In this document: piece by piece, positions 7,344 through 16,797 of the stretch
Numbering within the stretch: position 1 is the stretch's first letter
How the letters are laid out: every line of letters starts with the position of its first letter
Assembly: GCF_000305785.2 (NCBI RefSeq)
Contig: NC_018868.3
Location: 2,452,001-2,516,000 of the forward strand
Direction: 5' to 3'
Source of the DNA: Simiduia agarivorans SA1 = DSM 21679
GTDB taxonomy: Bacteria > Pseudomonadota > Gammaproteobacteria > Pseudomonadales > Cellvibrionaceae
Length of the DNA stretch: 64,000 nt
The notes under the pieces: generated by a model
Database searches by the model: none
What the model was told of the DNA's origin: nothing
The model's input: only the letters and a program-made list of their open reading frames with translations
Position numbers and translations under genes: made by a program

Positions 7344-9236
7344 ATGGCCCACCAACTCAAATTCCCGCCCGAACCCTTTGGCACCCTGCTTGGTTATGCA
7401 CCGGGCAAGGTGGCGATTTACTCCAGCCACTACCCCAGCGCCAACAAGGCCGAATACCCGGACCGTCAGAGTTACCGTAGCACACTCGACGGCCACCCCA
7501 TGGGCTATAAGTGGCAATGCGTGGAATTTGCCCGGCGCTGGCTGTACCAGAATTATGGCTATGTGTTTGACGACGTGCCCATGGCCTACGATATTTTTCA
7601 ACTGCACCATGTCACCCGCCTGGCAGACGATACGCTCCTGCCCCTGCGCGCCTTTGCCAATGGCAGCCTGCGCGCGCCGGAAGTGGGCTGCCTGCTGATC
7701 TGGGCCGAGGGCGGCGAATTTGAAGTCACGGGCCACGTGGCCATCATCACCGATATCGGCCCGGATTTTGTGCGCATTGCCGAGCAGAATGTGGAGCATG
7801 CCAAGCTGCCCGAAGGCCAGCATTGGAACCGGCAGCTGCGCCTGGAGCGCAAGCCCAACGGCCGGTTCCAGATACACGAACAGTTCAGTAATACCCGGAT
7901 ACTGGGCTGGATGATCCAGACCCAGGACGATACCCACGCCCAGCCGCCCACCAAACGCGATTATTCGCTGTTCCGCCTAAACAGCCGGGTAACCAATCAA
8001 CTGGGCCAGCACACGCGCCCGTGGCTCGATGAAGCCAATAAAATTGATGCGGCCTTTATCAAAGCCATGGGCGGGCATCGCTTATGTGAGTCGGATTCAG
8101 ACGCAGAGCATTATCGCTACTTCCGCATGTCGGAAACCGCTGAAGCCGAATTGGTGCGCGCCACCAACGAATTGCACTTAATGTTCATGCACGCCACCCA
8201 GGCGGTACTGAATGACGACAAGCTGCTGGCGCGGTTCAATATTCCCAAAGCGCTCTGGCCCCGGCTCAGAAAATCCTGGGAAAACCGGCGCGGCCAAACC
8301 GTTACCGGCCGGTTCGACTTCTGCATGTCGGACAAAGGCCTGAAGGTGTACGAGTACAATGCCGATTCCGCCAGCTGCCACACCGAAGCCGGTCGCATAC
8401 AGGGGCAGTGGGCCAAAGCCTTTGGCGTGCAGGAAGGCACCGACCCGGGCGCAGCGCTGGCCGAGCGGATTACCCACGCCTGGAAAAACAGCGGCGCCCA
8501 CGGCCTGCTGCACATCATGCAGGACAACGACGCGGAAGAAAGTTATCACGCCCAATTCATCAAGGCCGCTGCTGAAGCCGCCGGTTTGCAATGCAAAGTG
8601 ATTAAAGGGGTCAGCAGTCTGCGTTGGAACAGCGAGGGCCGCATCACCGATGCCGAAGGTCAGGTGATTGAGTTTGTCTGGAAAACCTGGGCCTGGGAAA
8701 CCGCGCTGGATCAGATCCGCGCCGAATGTGAAGACGACGACGCCCACCCCAATTTACGCCACGCAAAAGACGAGCACAGTCATCCCCGCCTGGTGGATGT
8801 GTTACTCACACCCGAAGTGATTGTGTTTGAACCCTTCTGGACATTGATCCCCAGCAACAAAGCGATCCTGCCGATTTTGTGGCAGATTTTCCCCAATCAC
8901 CCCTATTTGCTCAACGCCCAGTTCCAGCTGACCAAAGATCTGAGTAAACAAGGCTATGTGTCCAAACCCATTGCCGGGCGCTGCGGTTACAACATCAGTC
9001 TGGTGGATAAAAATGACCAGGTGTTGAACGAAACCGATGGTCGCTTTGACGAGCAGGACCAGATTTATCAGGCACTCTGGAAACTGCCCGAGATTGATGG
9101 CTACCGGGTGCAGTTGTGTACCTTCACCGCGCGCGGAAAATACGCCGGCAGTTGTGTGCGGGTGGATAAATCACTGATCATTACCACCGGCTCGGATTTA
9201 TTACCCTTGCGCACAGTAGAGGACGAAAAACTCTGA
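7344..9236 (+). CDS. gss: Bifunctional glutathionylspermidine amidase/synthetase
   Basis: 630 residues from the ATG at 7344 (MAHQLKFPPEPFGTLLGYAP); an in-frame ATG at 7221 would add 41 residues with no homology. The N-terminal CHAP amidase has the nucleophile Cys59 in KWQCVEFARR, the same number as E. coli Gss, and His in GHVAIIT. The C-terminal ATP-grasp synthetase starts near residue 200 and contains RFDFCMSDKGLKVYEYNADS and KPIAGRCGYNI. It makes and breaks glutathionylspermidine from glutathione, spermidine and ATP, a redox/polyamine store in the cytoplasm. Its stop overlaps the start of a tiny I78 gene. Confidence 0.93.
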   Translation: MAHQLKFPPEPFGTLLGYAPGKVAIYSSHYPSANKAEYPDRQSYRSTLDGHPMGYKWQCVEFARRWLYQNYGYVFDDVPMAYDIFQLHHVTRLADDTLLPLRAFANGSLRAPEVGCLLIWAEGGEFEVTGHVAIITDIGPDFVRIAEQNVEHAKLPEGQHWNRQLRLERKPNGRFQIHEQFSNTRILGWMIQTQDDTHAQPPTKRDYSLFRLNSRVTNQLGQHTRPWLDEANKIDAAFIKAMGGHRLCESDSDAEHYRYFRMSETAEAELVRATNELHLMFMHATQAVLNDDKLLARFNIPKALWPRLRKSWENRRGQTVTGRFDFCMSDKGLKVYEYNADSASCHTEAGRIQGQWAKAFGVQEGTDPGAALAERITHAWKNSGAHGLLHIMQDNDAEESYHAQFIKAAAEAAGLQCKVIKGVSSLRWNSEGRITDAEGQVIEFVWKTWAWETALDQIRAECEDDDAHPNLRHAKDEHSHPRLVDVLLTPEVIVFEPFWTLIPSNKAILPILWQIFPNHPYLLNAQFQLTKDLSKQGYVSKPIAGRCGYNISLVDKNDQVLNETDGRFDEQDQIYQALWKLPEIDGYRVQLCTFTARGKYAGSCVRVDKSLIITTGSDLLPLRTVEDEKL

Positions 9237-9406
9237 TGACACTCACCAAGCCCCAGGATTTATCCACAGAAGCGATTGCCACCTTAATCGGAAAAAACGC
9301 CCGCGTTTACACCACCGGCGATATGCTGACGCAGGATTTTGTGCCCAACAGGGTGAATATTGAATTGTCGGACACACGCGAGATTGTACGCGTTTGGTTG
9401 GGGTGA
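9236..9406 (+). CDS. I78-family peptidase inhibitor-like small protein
   Basis: 56 residues starting MTLTKPQDL, with the ATG overlapping the last base of the gss stop. The sequence contains LIGKNARVYTTGDMLTQDF then VPNRVNIEL and ends IVRVWLG. This is the full I78 potato-inhibitor-like pattern (IG, RVxxxGDMLTxDF, R(L/V)NIxL, VRVW). Many relatives are periplasmic, but this one has no signal peptide, so it would be cytosolic. The tight overlap with gss suggests co-translation. The target protease and any role tied to glutathionylspermidine are unknown. Confidence 0.8.
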   Translation: MTLTKPQDLSTEAIATLIGKNARVYTTGDMLTQDFVPNRVNIELSDTREIVRVWLG

Positions 9407-9467
9407 AAGGATCACGATTGATAACACTGGGATTTTCGCGCAAAGGATTGCGCTCCCACAAAAGAAA

Positions 9468-9490
9468 AAGCCCGCACTGAGTGCGGGCTT
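9468..9490. terminator. Bidirectional intrinsic terminator between the gss unit and ppc
   Basis: AAGCCCGCAC and GTGCGGGCTT form a 10-bp stem with a TGA loop, with AAAGAAAAA on the left and TTAATT on the right. It lies between convergent genes (I78 ends at 9406, ppc at 9498) and would serve both. Confidence 0.8.
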
Positions 9491-9497
9491 AATTGTG

Positions 9498-12110
9498 TTA
9501 ACCGGTATTGCGCATCCCCGCCGCAATACCCGCCATGGCCACCATCAGTGCGCGATTGCAATCACTGACCTGATCCACATCCTGCTTGGCGCGCACGCGC
9601 GCGAGCAATTCGATTTGCAACAGGTGCAGTGGCACCAGATAAATTTCCCGCACGTCGAGTGATTGCGCACCCCAGGCATCATTTTCCAGCAGCGCCTGCT
9701 GACCGAGGAAATTCAGCAAGGTGGCGGTATCTTCACTCAATTGATTGCGCAGGGCCTGCCCCAGGCCTTTGAGCGAGTCGTCTACCAGGCGCGCGTCGTA
9801 GAGTGAGGCTATGTGGCTGTCGGATTTGGAGTACACCATTTCCATCATCGCCAAACGCGAGCGCATGAACGGCCAATTGGCCTGCATGTCTTTCAACAAA
9901 TCCGCGCTGCCATTGTCCACCGCTTGTTTCAGCGCGGTGCCAAAACCCAGCCAGCTCGGCAACACCAGGCGGTTTTGCGACCAGGCAAAAATCCACGGAA
10001 TCGCGCGCAGGGATTCAATGCCGCCTTCAGCTTTGCGCTTGGCCGGCCGGCTACCCAGCGGCAGCTGACCCAGTTCCTGCTCCGGCGTGGCCTGACGGAA
10101 ATAGCGGACAAAATCCGGCTCTTCGCGGATGTAATAGCGATAAGTTTTGCAGGCGGTGTCGGCCATGGAATCGAGCAACGCACGCCACTCGGCCTTGGGC
10201 TCGGGTGGCGGCGCCAGCAGCGCTTCCAGAATCGCACTGGCATACAGCGACAGGCTGCGCACCGCGAGTTTTGGCAAGCCGAATTTGTAGCGAATGGTTT
10301 CGCCCTGCTCGGTCACCCGCAGGCCGCCGTTCACCGAACCCGGTGGTTGGCTCAGGATGGCCGCATGGGCTGGGCCGCCGCCACGGCCGATGGTGCCGCC
10401 ACGGCCGTGGAACAGTGTTAAGTCCATGCCTTCGGCGGTATGCAATTTGATCAAGGCGTCCTGCGCGCGGTACTGGGCCCAGGACGCGGCCAGCACACCG
10501 GCATCCTTGGCGGAGTCGGAGTAACCAATCATCACATACTGGCGACCCTTTGCGCGCGCCTTGTAACCGGGCATGGCCATCAGGTCGCGCATCACGCCTT
10601 CGGCGTTATCCAGGTCGTCCAGGGTTTCAAACAGGGGCGCCACCGGCAGCGGTTTTTTCACGCCACAGGCTTTTTGCAGCAATTCCACCAGCAACACATC
10701 GCTCGGCTGACTGGCCATGGAAATGATGTAGATGGCCATCATTTCCGCCGGCGTTTCGGCAATCACCTGCACCGTGTCGAGCACTTCCTGCACCTCGGCC
10801 GAGGGCGCAAAGTGAATTGGCAGCAGTGGCCGCGGGTTATCCAGTTCGGCACGCAAAAATGCCTGCCGCTCTGTTTCACTCCAGCTCAGGTAATCGCCCA
10901 CGCCGAGCGCACGGGTGATTTCTGCCATCACATCATTGTGGCGCTCGGAGTGCTGGCGGATGTCGAGCCGGATCAGGCCCACACCAAAGCACTGGATGCG
11001 GCGGATGGTATCGAGCAAATAACCGCGCGCAATGCGGGTCAGGCCGCAACGCATCAGGCTGTCGTAACACTGGTACAAGGGCGTCAGCAATTGCTCCACA
11101 CTTTCCAATACCGGCTGGTTATCACTGCGGCTGCCGGTGCGATAGAGTTCGTCCATCTGCTCGCGCGTGTGCGCCAGTAATTTTCGCACCGGGCGGATCA
11201 GTTCGCGGTAGGGTTGTTCGGAATCCTTGTGCTGTTCCGGCAACAGCGCCCAGAGGTCATCGCTGGCATCCATCATGGACAATTCCATCGACAACTGCTC
11301 CAGATCGCGCGCATACAGCTCGGCCGCTTTGGCGCGGCTCATGGCGATCACCTGACGGGTGAGCTTGGCGGTAACGAAGGGGTTGCCATCGCGATCGCCG
11401 CCCATCCAGGACGACATGCGCAGGGGCGTAATCTGCGGCGCCAGTGGCTTGCCGGTAATCTGTTCGGACTGGGCGTCGAGCTCACGCAAAAAGCGCGGCA
11501 CAGCTTCCCACAGGGAATCTTCAATCACTGCCAGACCCCAGGACGCTTCATCCACGGGGGTGGGCCGGATGCGGCGGATGGAGTTGGTCATCCAATCCTG
11601 GCTGATCAGCTCCTGAATGCGGGTCATGTCCACATCGTCGCCGCGGCGCAACTGATCGAAAATCTGCCGGTACTTGTGAATCAGCGTGCGACGGGTCACC
11701 TCGGTGGGGTGCGCGGTCAACACCAGATCCATGTGCAGTTTTTCCGCCGCGCGGGTAAAGGCTTCCGCACTCCAGCGTTGGTTTTCAAACTGGCTGCGCA
11801 AGCTGGCGAAGGGATCGGGACGGTCGATCAGGGTTTTGGCTTCATCACTGACGGTGTAAATCTGTTCGGCAATATTGGCCAGGTTCAGAAACTGGCTGAA
11901 GGCGCGGGCGATGGTGAGCAGGGTTTTGTCGTCTGCGGCACTGATCTTGCCCGTCAGATCCGCCAACGCGGCCTGGTCGCCGGCATCGATGGCCTTGCTC
12001 TGTAACCGGATAGTTTCGATGAGATCCAGGCAATCCTGGCCCTCGTGATCGGCAATGGTCTGGCCCAGCAGGCTGCCCAAGGCCTTCACCTGATTGCGCA
12101 ATGCGCTCAT
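9498..12110 (-). CDS. ppc: Phosphoenolpyruvate carboxylase
   Basis: 870 residues, the usual bacterial length. It carboxylates PEP with bicarbonate to oxaloacetate, refilling the TCA cycle. Visible signatures are the catalytic His region LVLTAHPTEVTRRT, the loop FHGRGGTIGRGGGP, the second family pattern IGYSDSAKDAGVLAASW, and the conserved C-terminus AGMRNTG, whose last residues form the aspartate-feedback region. It starts with ATG at 12110 preceded by AGGAGTTACC, a good ribosome-binding site. It stands alone, divergent from selU. Confidence 0.97.
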   Translation of the reverse strand: MSALRNQVKALGSLLGQTIADHEGQDCLDLIETIRLQSKAIDAGDQAALADLTGKISAADDKTLLTIARAFSQFLNLANIAEQIYTVSDEAKTLIDRPDPFASLRSQFENQRWSAEAFTRAAEKLHMDLVLTAHPTEVTRRTLIHKYRQIFDQLRRGDDVDMTRIQELISQDWMTNSIRRIRPTPVDEASWGLAVIEDSLWEAVPRFLRELDAQSEQITGKPLAPQITPLRMSSWMGGDRDGNPFVTAKLTRQVIAMSRAKAAELYARDLEQLSMELSMMDASDDLWALLPEQHKDSEQPYRELIRPVRKLLAHTREQMDELYRTGSRSDNQPVLESVEQLLTPLYQCYDSLMRCGLTRIARGYLLDTIRRIQCFGVGLIRLDIRQHSERHNDVMAEITRALGVGDYLSWSETERQAFLRAELDNPRPLLPIHFAPSAEVQEVLDTVQVIAETPAEMMAIYIISMASQPSDVLLVELLQKACGVKKPLPVAPLFETLDDLDNAEGVMRDLMAMPGYKARAKGRQYVMIGYSDSAKDAGVLAASWAQYRAQDALIKLHTAEGMDLTLFHGRGGTIGRGGGPAHAAILSQPPGSVNGGLRVTEQGETIRYKFGLPKLAVRSLSLYASAILEALLAPPPEPKAEWRALLDSMADTACKTYRYYIREEPDFVRYFRQATPEQELGQLPLGSRPAKRKAEGGIESLRAIPWIFAWSQNRLVLPSWLGFGTALKQAVDNGSADLLKDMQANWPFMRSRLAMMEMVYSKSDSHIASLYDARLVDDSLKGLGQALRNQLSEDTATLLNFLGQQALLENDAWGAQSLDVREIYLVPLHLLQIELLARVRAKQDVDQVSDCNRALMVAMAGIAAGMRNTG

Positions 12111-12398
12111 GGTAACTCCTGTGACGGTGTAGTGACTTGTCTATAACTGCCCGGCATTCACTGTTCAATGCGGCAGTGCATCAGTGCTCTGTCTGGTCGC
12201 GTTCAGCGTGATTACAGTGCTGAACGCTGGCACCTGGTATGGCCTGGGCTCTTAAAGGTTACTTAAGGCCCGGGTCCTGATTGATGCGCGGTATCTCGCC
12301 CTACCGGCCCCGTCTGTGCGGGGCGCCTATTGTAACCGTTGTCCGGCACTAATTGCACAGGTACACTGGCCGGCCTTTAAAAAGCGTCAATTATTGCG
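12111..12398. promoter_or_regulatory. Divergent ppc-selU intergenic region with two hairpins
   Basis: No gene is seen. An imperfect inverted repeat pairs CCTGGGCTCTTAA with TTAAGGCCCGGG (about 12242-12275), and a compact GCCCCG/CGGGGC hairpin lies near 12307-12325. Both promoters must lie here. I cannot assign clear -35/-10 boxes. Confidence 0.4.
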
Positions 12399-13514
12399 AT
12401 GAAACGGCCCAATACCGACGATTACCGCCGTCTGTTCATTGAGGACTTACCCTTGATGGATGTGCGCGCGCCGGTGGAATTCAACAAAGGTGCGTTTCCG
12501 CAATCCGTCAACATTCCCCTGCTGGACGATGAGCAACGCGCCGCCGTGGGCACCCGCTACAAAGAGCAGGGCCAGGATGCGGCCATCGAGCTCGGTTGGC
12601 AGTTGGCCACGCCAGAGATCAAGGCCCAGCGCCAACGGGATTGGCTGGCCCACGCCAGCCAGCACCCCACCGGCTACCTGTATTGTTTCCGTGGCGGCTT
12701 GCGCTCGCGCCTGTCGCAGCAGCTGCTGCGCGAAGCGGGACTCGACTACCCTTTGGTCACCGGTGGCTACAAAGCCCTGCGCCGGTTTCTGATCGATGCG
12801 CTGGAAGCCAACAGCCAGACGGCGCCACTGGTGCTGGTGAGCGGCCGCACTGGCTCGGGCAAAACCCTGTTACTGCCCAAACTCCCGCGCACGCTTGATC
12901 TGGAGGCCATGGCCAACCACCGGGGCAGCGCCTTCGGACGCCAGCTGGCACCACAACCGACGCAAATCGATTTTGAAAACCGGCTCAGCATCGGCTTGCT
13001 GAAGGCCATGCACCAATCTGCCAGCGCGCCCTTGTTTGTGGAAGACGAGGGCAAACTGATTGGCCGGGTGTCCATGCCCATCTGCTTCAAAACCCGGATG
13101 GAAAATTCGCCGCTGGCGGTATTGGAAACGCCCATGGACGAGCGGGTGGAGATAGCGCTGGCGGATTACGTTACCGAGGCCTTCCCGCAGTATCTGGCGC
13201 ACTTTCCGGATTCACGCGGCGATGCCGAACAGGCCTTCCGCAAACAGATACTGGACAATTTGTCGCGCATCCGTAAACGTCTGGGCGGTGAAAAATACCA
13301 ATTTTTATCCACCCAATTTGAGCAGGCGTTAACGCGGTTTTTTGCCACCGGCGTGGCTGACGATTTCCGTCCGGGCATCGAATTGTTGCTCACCGAATAC
13401 TACGACCCCATGTACGATTTCCAGAAAGGATTGCGCAAGGGGCGTGAAATTTTCCGCGGTGATAAAGCGGCCTACATCGAGTGGGCCGCGTCACTGGAAA
13501 CCTTCCCATCATGA
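12399..13514 (+). CDS. selU: tRNA 2-selenouridine synthase (SelU/MnmH)
   Basis: 371 residues. It replaces sulfur by selenium at wobble position 34 of tRNAs for Lys, Glu and Gln, using selenophosphate, via a geranylated intermediate as known for E. coli. The N-terminal rhodanese domain has Cys96 in GYLYCFRGGLRS, matching Cys97 of the E. coli enzyme. A P-loop, VSGRTGSGKT (about 147-156), follows. It is first in a plus-strand row with a selenium-linked ABC transporter 21 bases downstream and selD further on, so its selenium donor is encoded in the same locus. Confidence 0.93.
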   Translation: MKRPNTDDYRRLFIEDLPLMDVRAPVEFNKGAFPQSVNIPLLDDEQRAAVGTRYKEQGQDAAIELGWQLATPEIKAQRQRDWLAHASQHPTGYLYCFRGGLRSRLSQQLLREAGLDYPLVTGGYKALRRFLIDALEANSQTAPLVLVSGRTGSGKTLLLPKLPRTLDLEAMANHRGSAFGRQLAPQPTQIDFENRLSIGLLKAMHQSASAPLFVEDEGKLIGRVSMPICFKTRMENSPLAVLETPMDERVEIALADYVTEAFPQYLAHFPDSRGDAEQAFRKQILDNLSRIRKRLGGEKYQFLSTQFEQALTRFFATGVADDFRPGIELLLTEYYDPMYDFQKGLRKGREIFRGDKAAYIEWAASLETFPS

Positions 13515-13535
13515 ACCATTACTGGAGAATCTACC

Positions 13536-14420
13536 GTGCGGTTATTGACTGCTTTAGCAGCGCTGCTCGTTTCTCTTGGCGTTGGTGCCGCAAGCACCGG
13601 CAATGCCTCGGAAGCACAGCCTGAATTTACCTTCACAGCCATCCCCGACCAGAATGAGGCCGCCCTGCGCGAGCGCTTTGGCGCCATGGCCGATTACCTG
13701 AGCGGCGCGCTTGGCCTTAAAGTGCACTATGTGCCGGTTAAAAGTTACCCGGCTGCCATCACCGCCTTCCGCAACAATCAGGTGCAACTGGCCTGGTTTG
13801 GCGGCTTGTCCGGTGTGCAGGCGCGTGCACTGGTGCCCGGTTCACAGGCGCTGGCACAAGGCTACGAAGACCAGTTTTTCAAAACCTATTTCATTGCCCA
13901 CAAAAGTGCCGGCATCGCACCCGCTGAGCAACTGACCGACGCCCTCAAAGGCAAGACGTTTACCTTTGGCTCCAAAGGCTCCACCTCTGGCCGGTTAATG
14001 CCGGAGTTTTATGTGCGCGAGCAATTTGCCGCGGCACCCGAGCAGGTGTTTTCCCGCGTGGGATTTTCCGGTGATCATTCGCGCACCCTTGCGCTGGTGG
14101 CGAGCGGCGCCTATCAGGTGGGCGCGCTGAATTATTCCGTGTGGGATCAGGCGGTAGCCAACGGCGAGGTGAATACCGACGACGTACAAGTGATCTGGAC
14201 CACCCCCACCTACCCGGACTACCAGTGGAGTGCACGCGGCGATCTGGACGCAGTATACGGCGAGGGCTTCACCCAGAAACTGCGCGCCGCCTTGTTGAAC
14301 ATGAACGACGCGGCATTGCTGAAAAGTTTTGCCCGCACGCGCTTTGTGCCGGCCAGCAATGATTTCTACCAGCCTATTGAAGACACGGCCAAGGCCATTG
14401 GCCTGATGAACGACTGGTAA
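13536..14420 (+). CDS. Putative selenate/selenite ABC transporter substrate-binding protein
   Basis: 294 residues from GTG at 13536 (TGGAG upstream). A signal peptide (RLLTALAALLVSLGVGAAS) is followed by a PhnD-like periplasmic binding fold: FTAIPDQNEAALRERFGAM, then FRNNQVQLAWFGGLSG, then FTFGSKGSTSGRLMPEF. This matches the protein family named putative selenate ABC transporter binding protein, defined by genomic association with selenium genes. Here it sits between selU and selD, supporting that role. The ligand (selenate, selenite or another oxyanion) is not proven. Confidence 0.8.
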   Translation: MRLLTALAALLVSLGVGAASTGNASEAQPEFTFTAIPDQNEAALRERFGAMADYLSGALGLKVHYVPVKSYPAAITAFRNNQVQLAWFGGLSGVQARALVPGSQALAQGYEDQFFKTYFIAHKSAGIAPAEQLTDALKGKTFTFGSKGSTSGRLMPEFYVREQFAAAPEQVFSRVGFSGDHSRTLALVASGAYQVGALNYSVWDQAVANGEVNTDDVQVIWTTPTYPDYQWSARGDLDAVYGEGFTQKLRAALLNMNDAALLKSFARTRFVPASNDFYQPIEDTAKAIGLMNDW

Positions 14421-14425
14421 CACCG

Positions 14426-15073
14426 GTGCTGCATTTTCAGGCCGCGCGCCTGGGCTTTGGCGACCAGACGGTGCTGGCGGATATCGATCTCTGCATCCGG
14501 CCCGGCGATCGTATTGCACTGCTGGGCAAAAGCGGCGCAGGCAAATCCACCCTGCTGGCCGCCGTGCGCCAGGCACAGGAATCCCAGTGCGCCTGGTGCC
14601 CGCAGGCGCCGGCACTGGTGCCGGGCCTGAGCACTTACCAGAATGTGTTTACCGGCGGGCTGCAACGCCATAACGCCCTGTACAACGCCATCAATCTGAT
14701 CCGCCCCTGGCCCGACCGGCTGGCAGAAATCAGTGCGCTGAGTAAGCCGCTGGGCATCGATACCCTGTTGCATGCGCCCGCCGGCGAACTCTCCGGCGGT
14801 CAGCAACAACGGGTGAGCCTGGCGCGCGCGGCCTGGCAACAGAAACCCTGGTTGCTGGCAGACGAGCCGGTATCTGCCCTGGATGAACAACAGGCCGAGG
14901 CCGCCCTTGGCTGGCTGCTCGAACGCCATCGGGGTGGCCTTGTGGCGTTGCACCATGTGGCGCTGGCGCAACGCCTGTGCAACCGGGTGATTGGCCTGCG
15001 CGATGGCCGGGTGCTGTTCGACAAGCCCATCCACGCGTTCAGTCCCGCCGATCAGGCCGCCCTGTACCAGTGA
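14426..15073 (+). CDS. ABC transporter ATP-binding protein, selenium-linked
   Basis: 215 residues from GTG at 14426, six bases after the binding-protein stop. It has Walker A GKSGAGKST, the signature ELSGGQQQRVSLARA, Walker B PWLLADEPVSALDE and switch His in LVALHHVAL. It is short relative to the usual 240-270 residues and most like PhnC. It should power the permease encoded immediately downstream, whose GTG start overlaps this stop (GTGA at 15070-15073). Confidence 0.87.
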   Translation: MLHFQAARLGFGDQTVLADIDLCIRPGDRIALLGKSGAGKSTLLAAVRQAQESQCAWCPQAPALVPGLSTYQNVFTGGLQRHNALYNAINLIRPWPDRLAEISALSKPLGIDTLLHAPAGELSGGQQQRVSLARAAWQQKPWLLADEPVSALDEQQAEAALGWLLERHRGGLVALHHVALAQRLCNRVIGLRDGRVLFDKPIHAFSPADQAALYQ

Positions 15074-16545
15074 TCCGGCTACCGCCTCTGACAACCCGCA
15101 CTGTGAGCCTGTGGCTCGCGTTGACCGCCATGGTCGCGTGGCTGCTGGCCGATACCGATCTTGCCAGCCCCAACCCCTGGCGCGAGCTGACGGCGATGGG
15201 GCGCGGACTGTTGATGCCCACCGTTGCCGATTGGGGCCAGTGGTTGTCTGCCATTGGCATGACCCTGGCGTTTGCCCTGCAGGCGATTGCGCTGGCGGCA
15301 TTGGTGGGATTTGTTCTGGCGCTGGTGTGGCACCGGCGCTGGGTGCGCTGGCTCGCGGCACTGGCGCGCAGCGTACACGAAGTGTTCTGGGCATTGCTGT
15401 TCATTCAGGTGCTGGGGCTGAGCACTGGCGCAGGACTTCTGGCCCTGTTCCTGCCCTATGCCGGCACGCTGGCAAAGATCTATGGCGAACAATTGCAGGA
15501 GTCGGACCCCCGCCCGGTGCAAGCGCTTACTCTCTCTACGCGCGCCGGTTTATCCTACTTTTTGTATTGCCGTCTGCCCCTTGTGTGGGCGGGCTTTGGC
15601 CACTACACCCGCTACCGGTTGGAATGCGCACTGCGCTCGTCGGTGGTGCTGGGGTTTATCGGCCTGCCGACGCTGGGCTACTTTCTGGAAACCGCCCTGC
15701 GCGAAGGTGACTACGCCAGCGCCTCGGCACTGCTCTACGCCCTGATCGCACTGGTTTTCAGCCTGAAACTGTGGCTCAACCGCTGGGGCTTTGTGCTGGC
15801 ACTGTCGCTGTCACTGTGGTGGTTTCCGCCGGCGGTGCACTGGCAGCCGGGCTTGTTGGCACAATTCGCTCAGGATCTGATACCCGCTCCCTTGCGCCTG
15901 GACCTGAACGCCGAACAGGCCATGGCTTGGCTCAAGGCCTTGCTCACCCAAGCATTGGACGGCAGCTGGCATACGCTGGTATTGGCACAAGTGGTGGTGG
16001 CCGCCACTGGCCTGCTGGCCTTGTTGGCCATGCCACTCAACAGCCCCCAGATGTTGCCGGGCTGGGCGAGGTGGGCCGGCGATGGGCTCCTGATTGTGGT
16101 GCGCTCGCTGCCGGAATACCTGCTCAATTTTATTGGCCTGATTTGCCTGGGCCCGTCCATGTTGCCCGCCATGATTGCCATGAGCCTGCACAATGGCGCC
16201 ATCATTGCCCACCTGTTGGGCCAGCACTCGGGCGAGCTGCCGGAAGCAGCCATGCACTCAGGCGCCACCGACCGCTTTTTTTATCATCTGCTGCCGCGCC
16301 TGTACCGCCAGTTTCTGGCGTATTTGCTGTATCGGTGGGAGATCATCGTGCGGGAAACCGCCATGCTGGGCGTGCTGGGTATACCGACCCTGGGGTTTTA
16401 TATCGATTCCGCCTTCGAGCGGCTGGCGTTTGATGTGGCGCTGCTGTTGATACTGGTGAGCAGCCTGATGACCCTGGGTGCCGATAGCCTGTCGCGCTGG
16501 CTCAGATCGCACCTGGCGCTTAAAACAACACCTGAAAGTGAGTAA
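15070..16545 (+). CDS. Fused two-domain ABC transporter permease, selenium-linked
   Basis: 491 residues from the GTG at 15070 (MIRLPPLTTRTV); a longer in-frame reading from 14977 lies inside the ATPase gene. Two PhnE-like membrane domains lie in tandem. The first contains the coupling-loop region VQALTLSTRAGLSYFLYCRLP and the second AAMHSGATDRFFYHLLPRL, each followed by LGFIGLPTLGYFLE or LGVLGIPTLGFYID. Most relatives encode one such domain and dimerise; here both halves are one polypeptide. With the binding protein and ATPase it makes a complete importer in the inner membrane. Confidence 0.83.
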   Translation: MIRLPPLTTRTVSLWLALTAMVAWLLADTDLASPNPWRELTAMGRGLLMPTVADWGQWLSAIGMTLAFALQAIALAALVGFVLALVWHRRWVRWLAALARSVHEVFWALLFIQVLGLSTGAGLLALFLPYAGTLAKIYGEQLQESDPRPVQALTLSTRAGLSYFLYCRLPLVWAGFGHYTRYRLECALRSSVVLGFIGLPTLGYFLETALREGDYASASALLYALIALVFSLKLWLNRWGFVLALSLSLWWFPPAVHWQPGLLAQFAQDLIPAPLRLDLNAEQAMAWLKALLTQALDGSWHTLVLAQVVVAATGLLALLAMPLNSPQMLPGWARWAGDGLLIVVRSLPEYLLNFIGLICLGPSMLPAMIAMSLHNGAIIAHLLGQHSGELPEAAMHSGATDRFFYHLLPRLYRQFLAYLLYRWEIIVRETAMLGVLGIPTLGFYIDSAFERLAFDVALLLILVSSLMTLGADSLSRWLRSHLALKTTPESE

Positions 16546-16797
16546 ATCCGGCGATAAAAAACGCTGAACGCCTGCTTTTTGAGCAACATTATTGTTTTTT
16601 ATACTGACTGCAAAGTCCCTGTTGTGTTTCTGTTCTGGGGTGTTAGTATCAGTTCCAGCCGCTTTTCGCATAAGAAATTCGACCGACTAGACCATACTGG
16701 AATAAGACGATCGTACCAGTCAGCGAAGCGGCCCAGAACAATAACGAGCCTAAGTGCCTTACTTACACATAGCTAATTACCAGAGGTTGTCCAGCCA

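Noticed and set aside
14977..15069. N-terminal extension of the fused permease starting MQPGDW.
   Set aside because: It lies inside the ATPase gene in another frame; the GTG at 15070 overlaps the ATPase stop, a usual arrangement.
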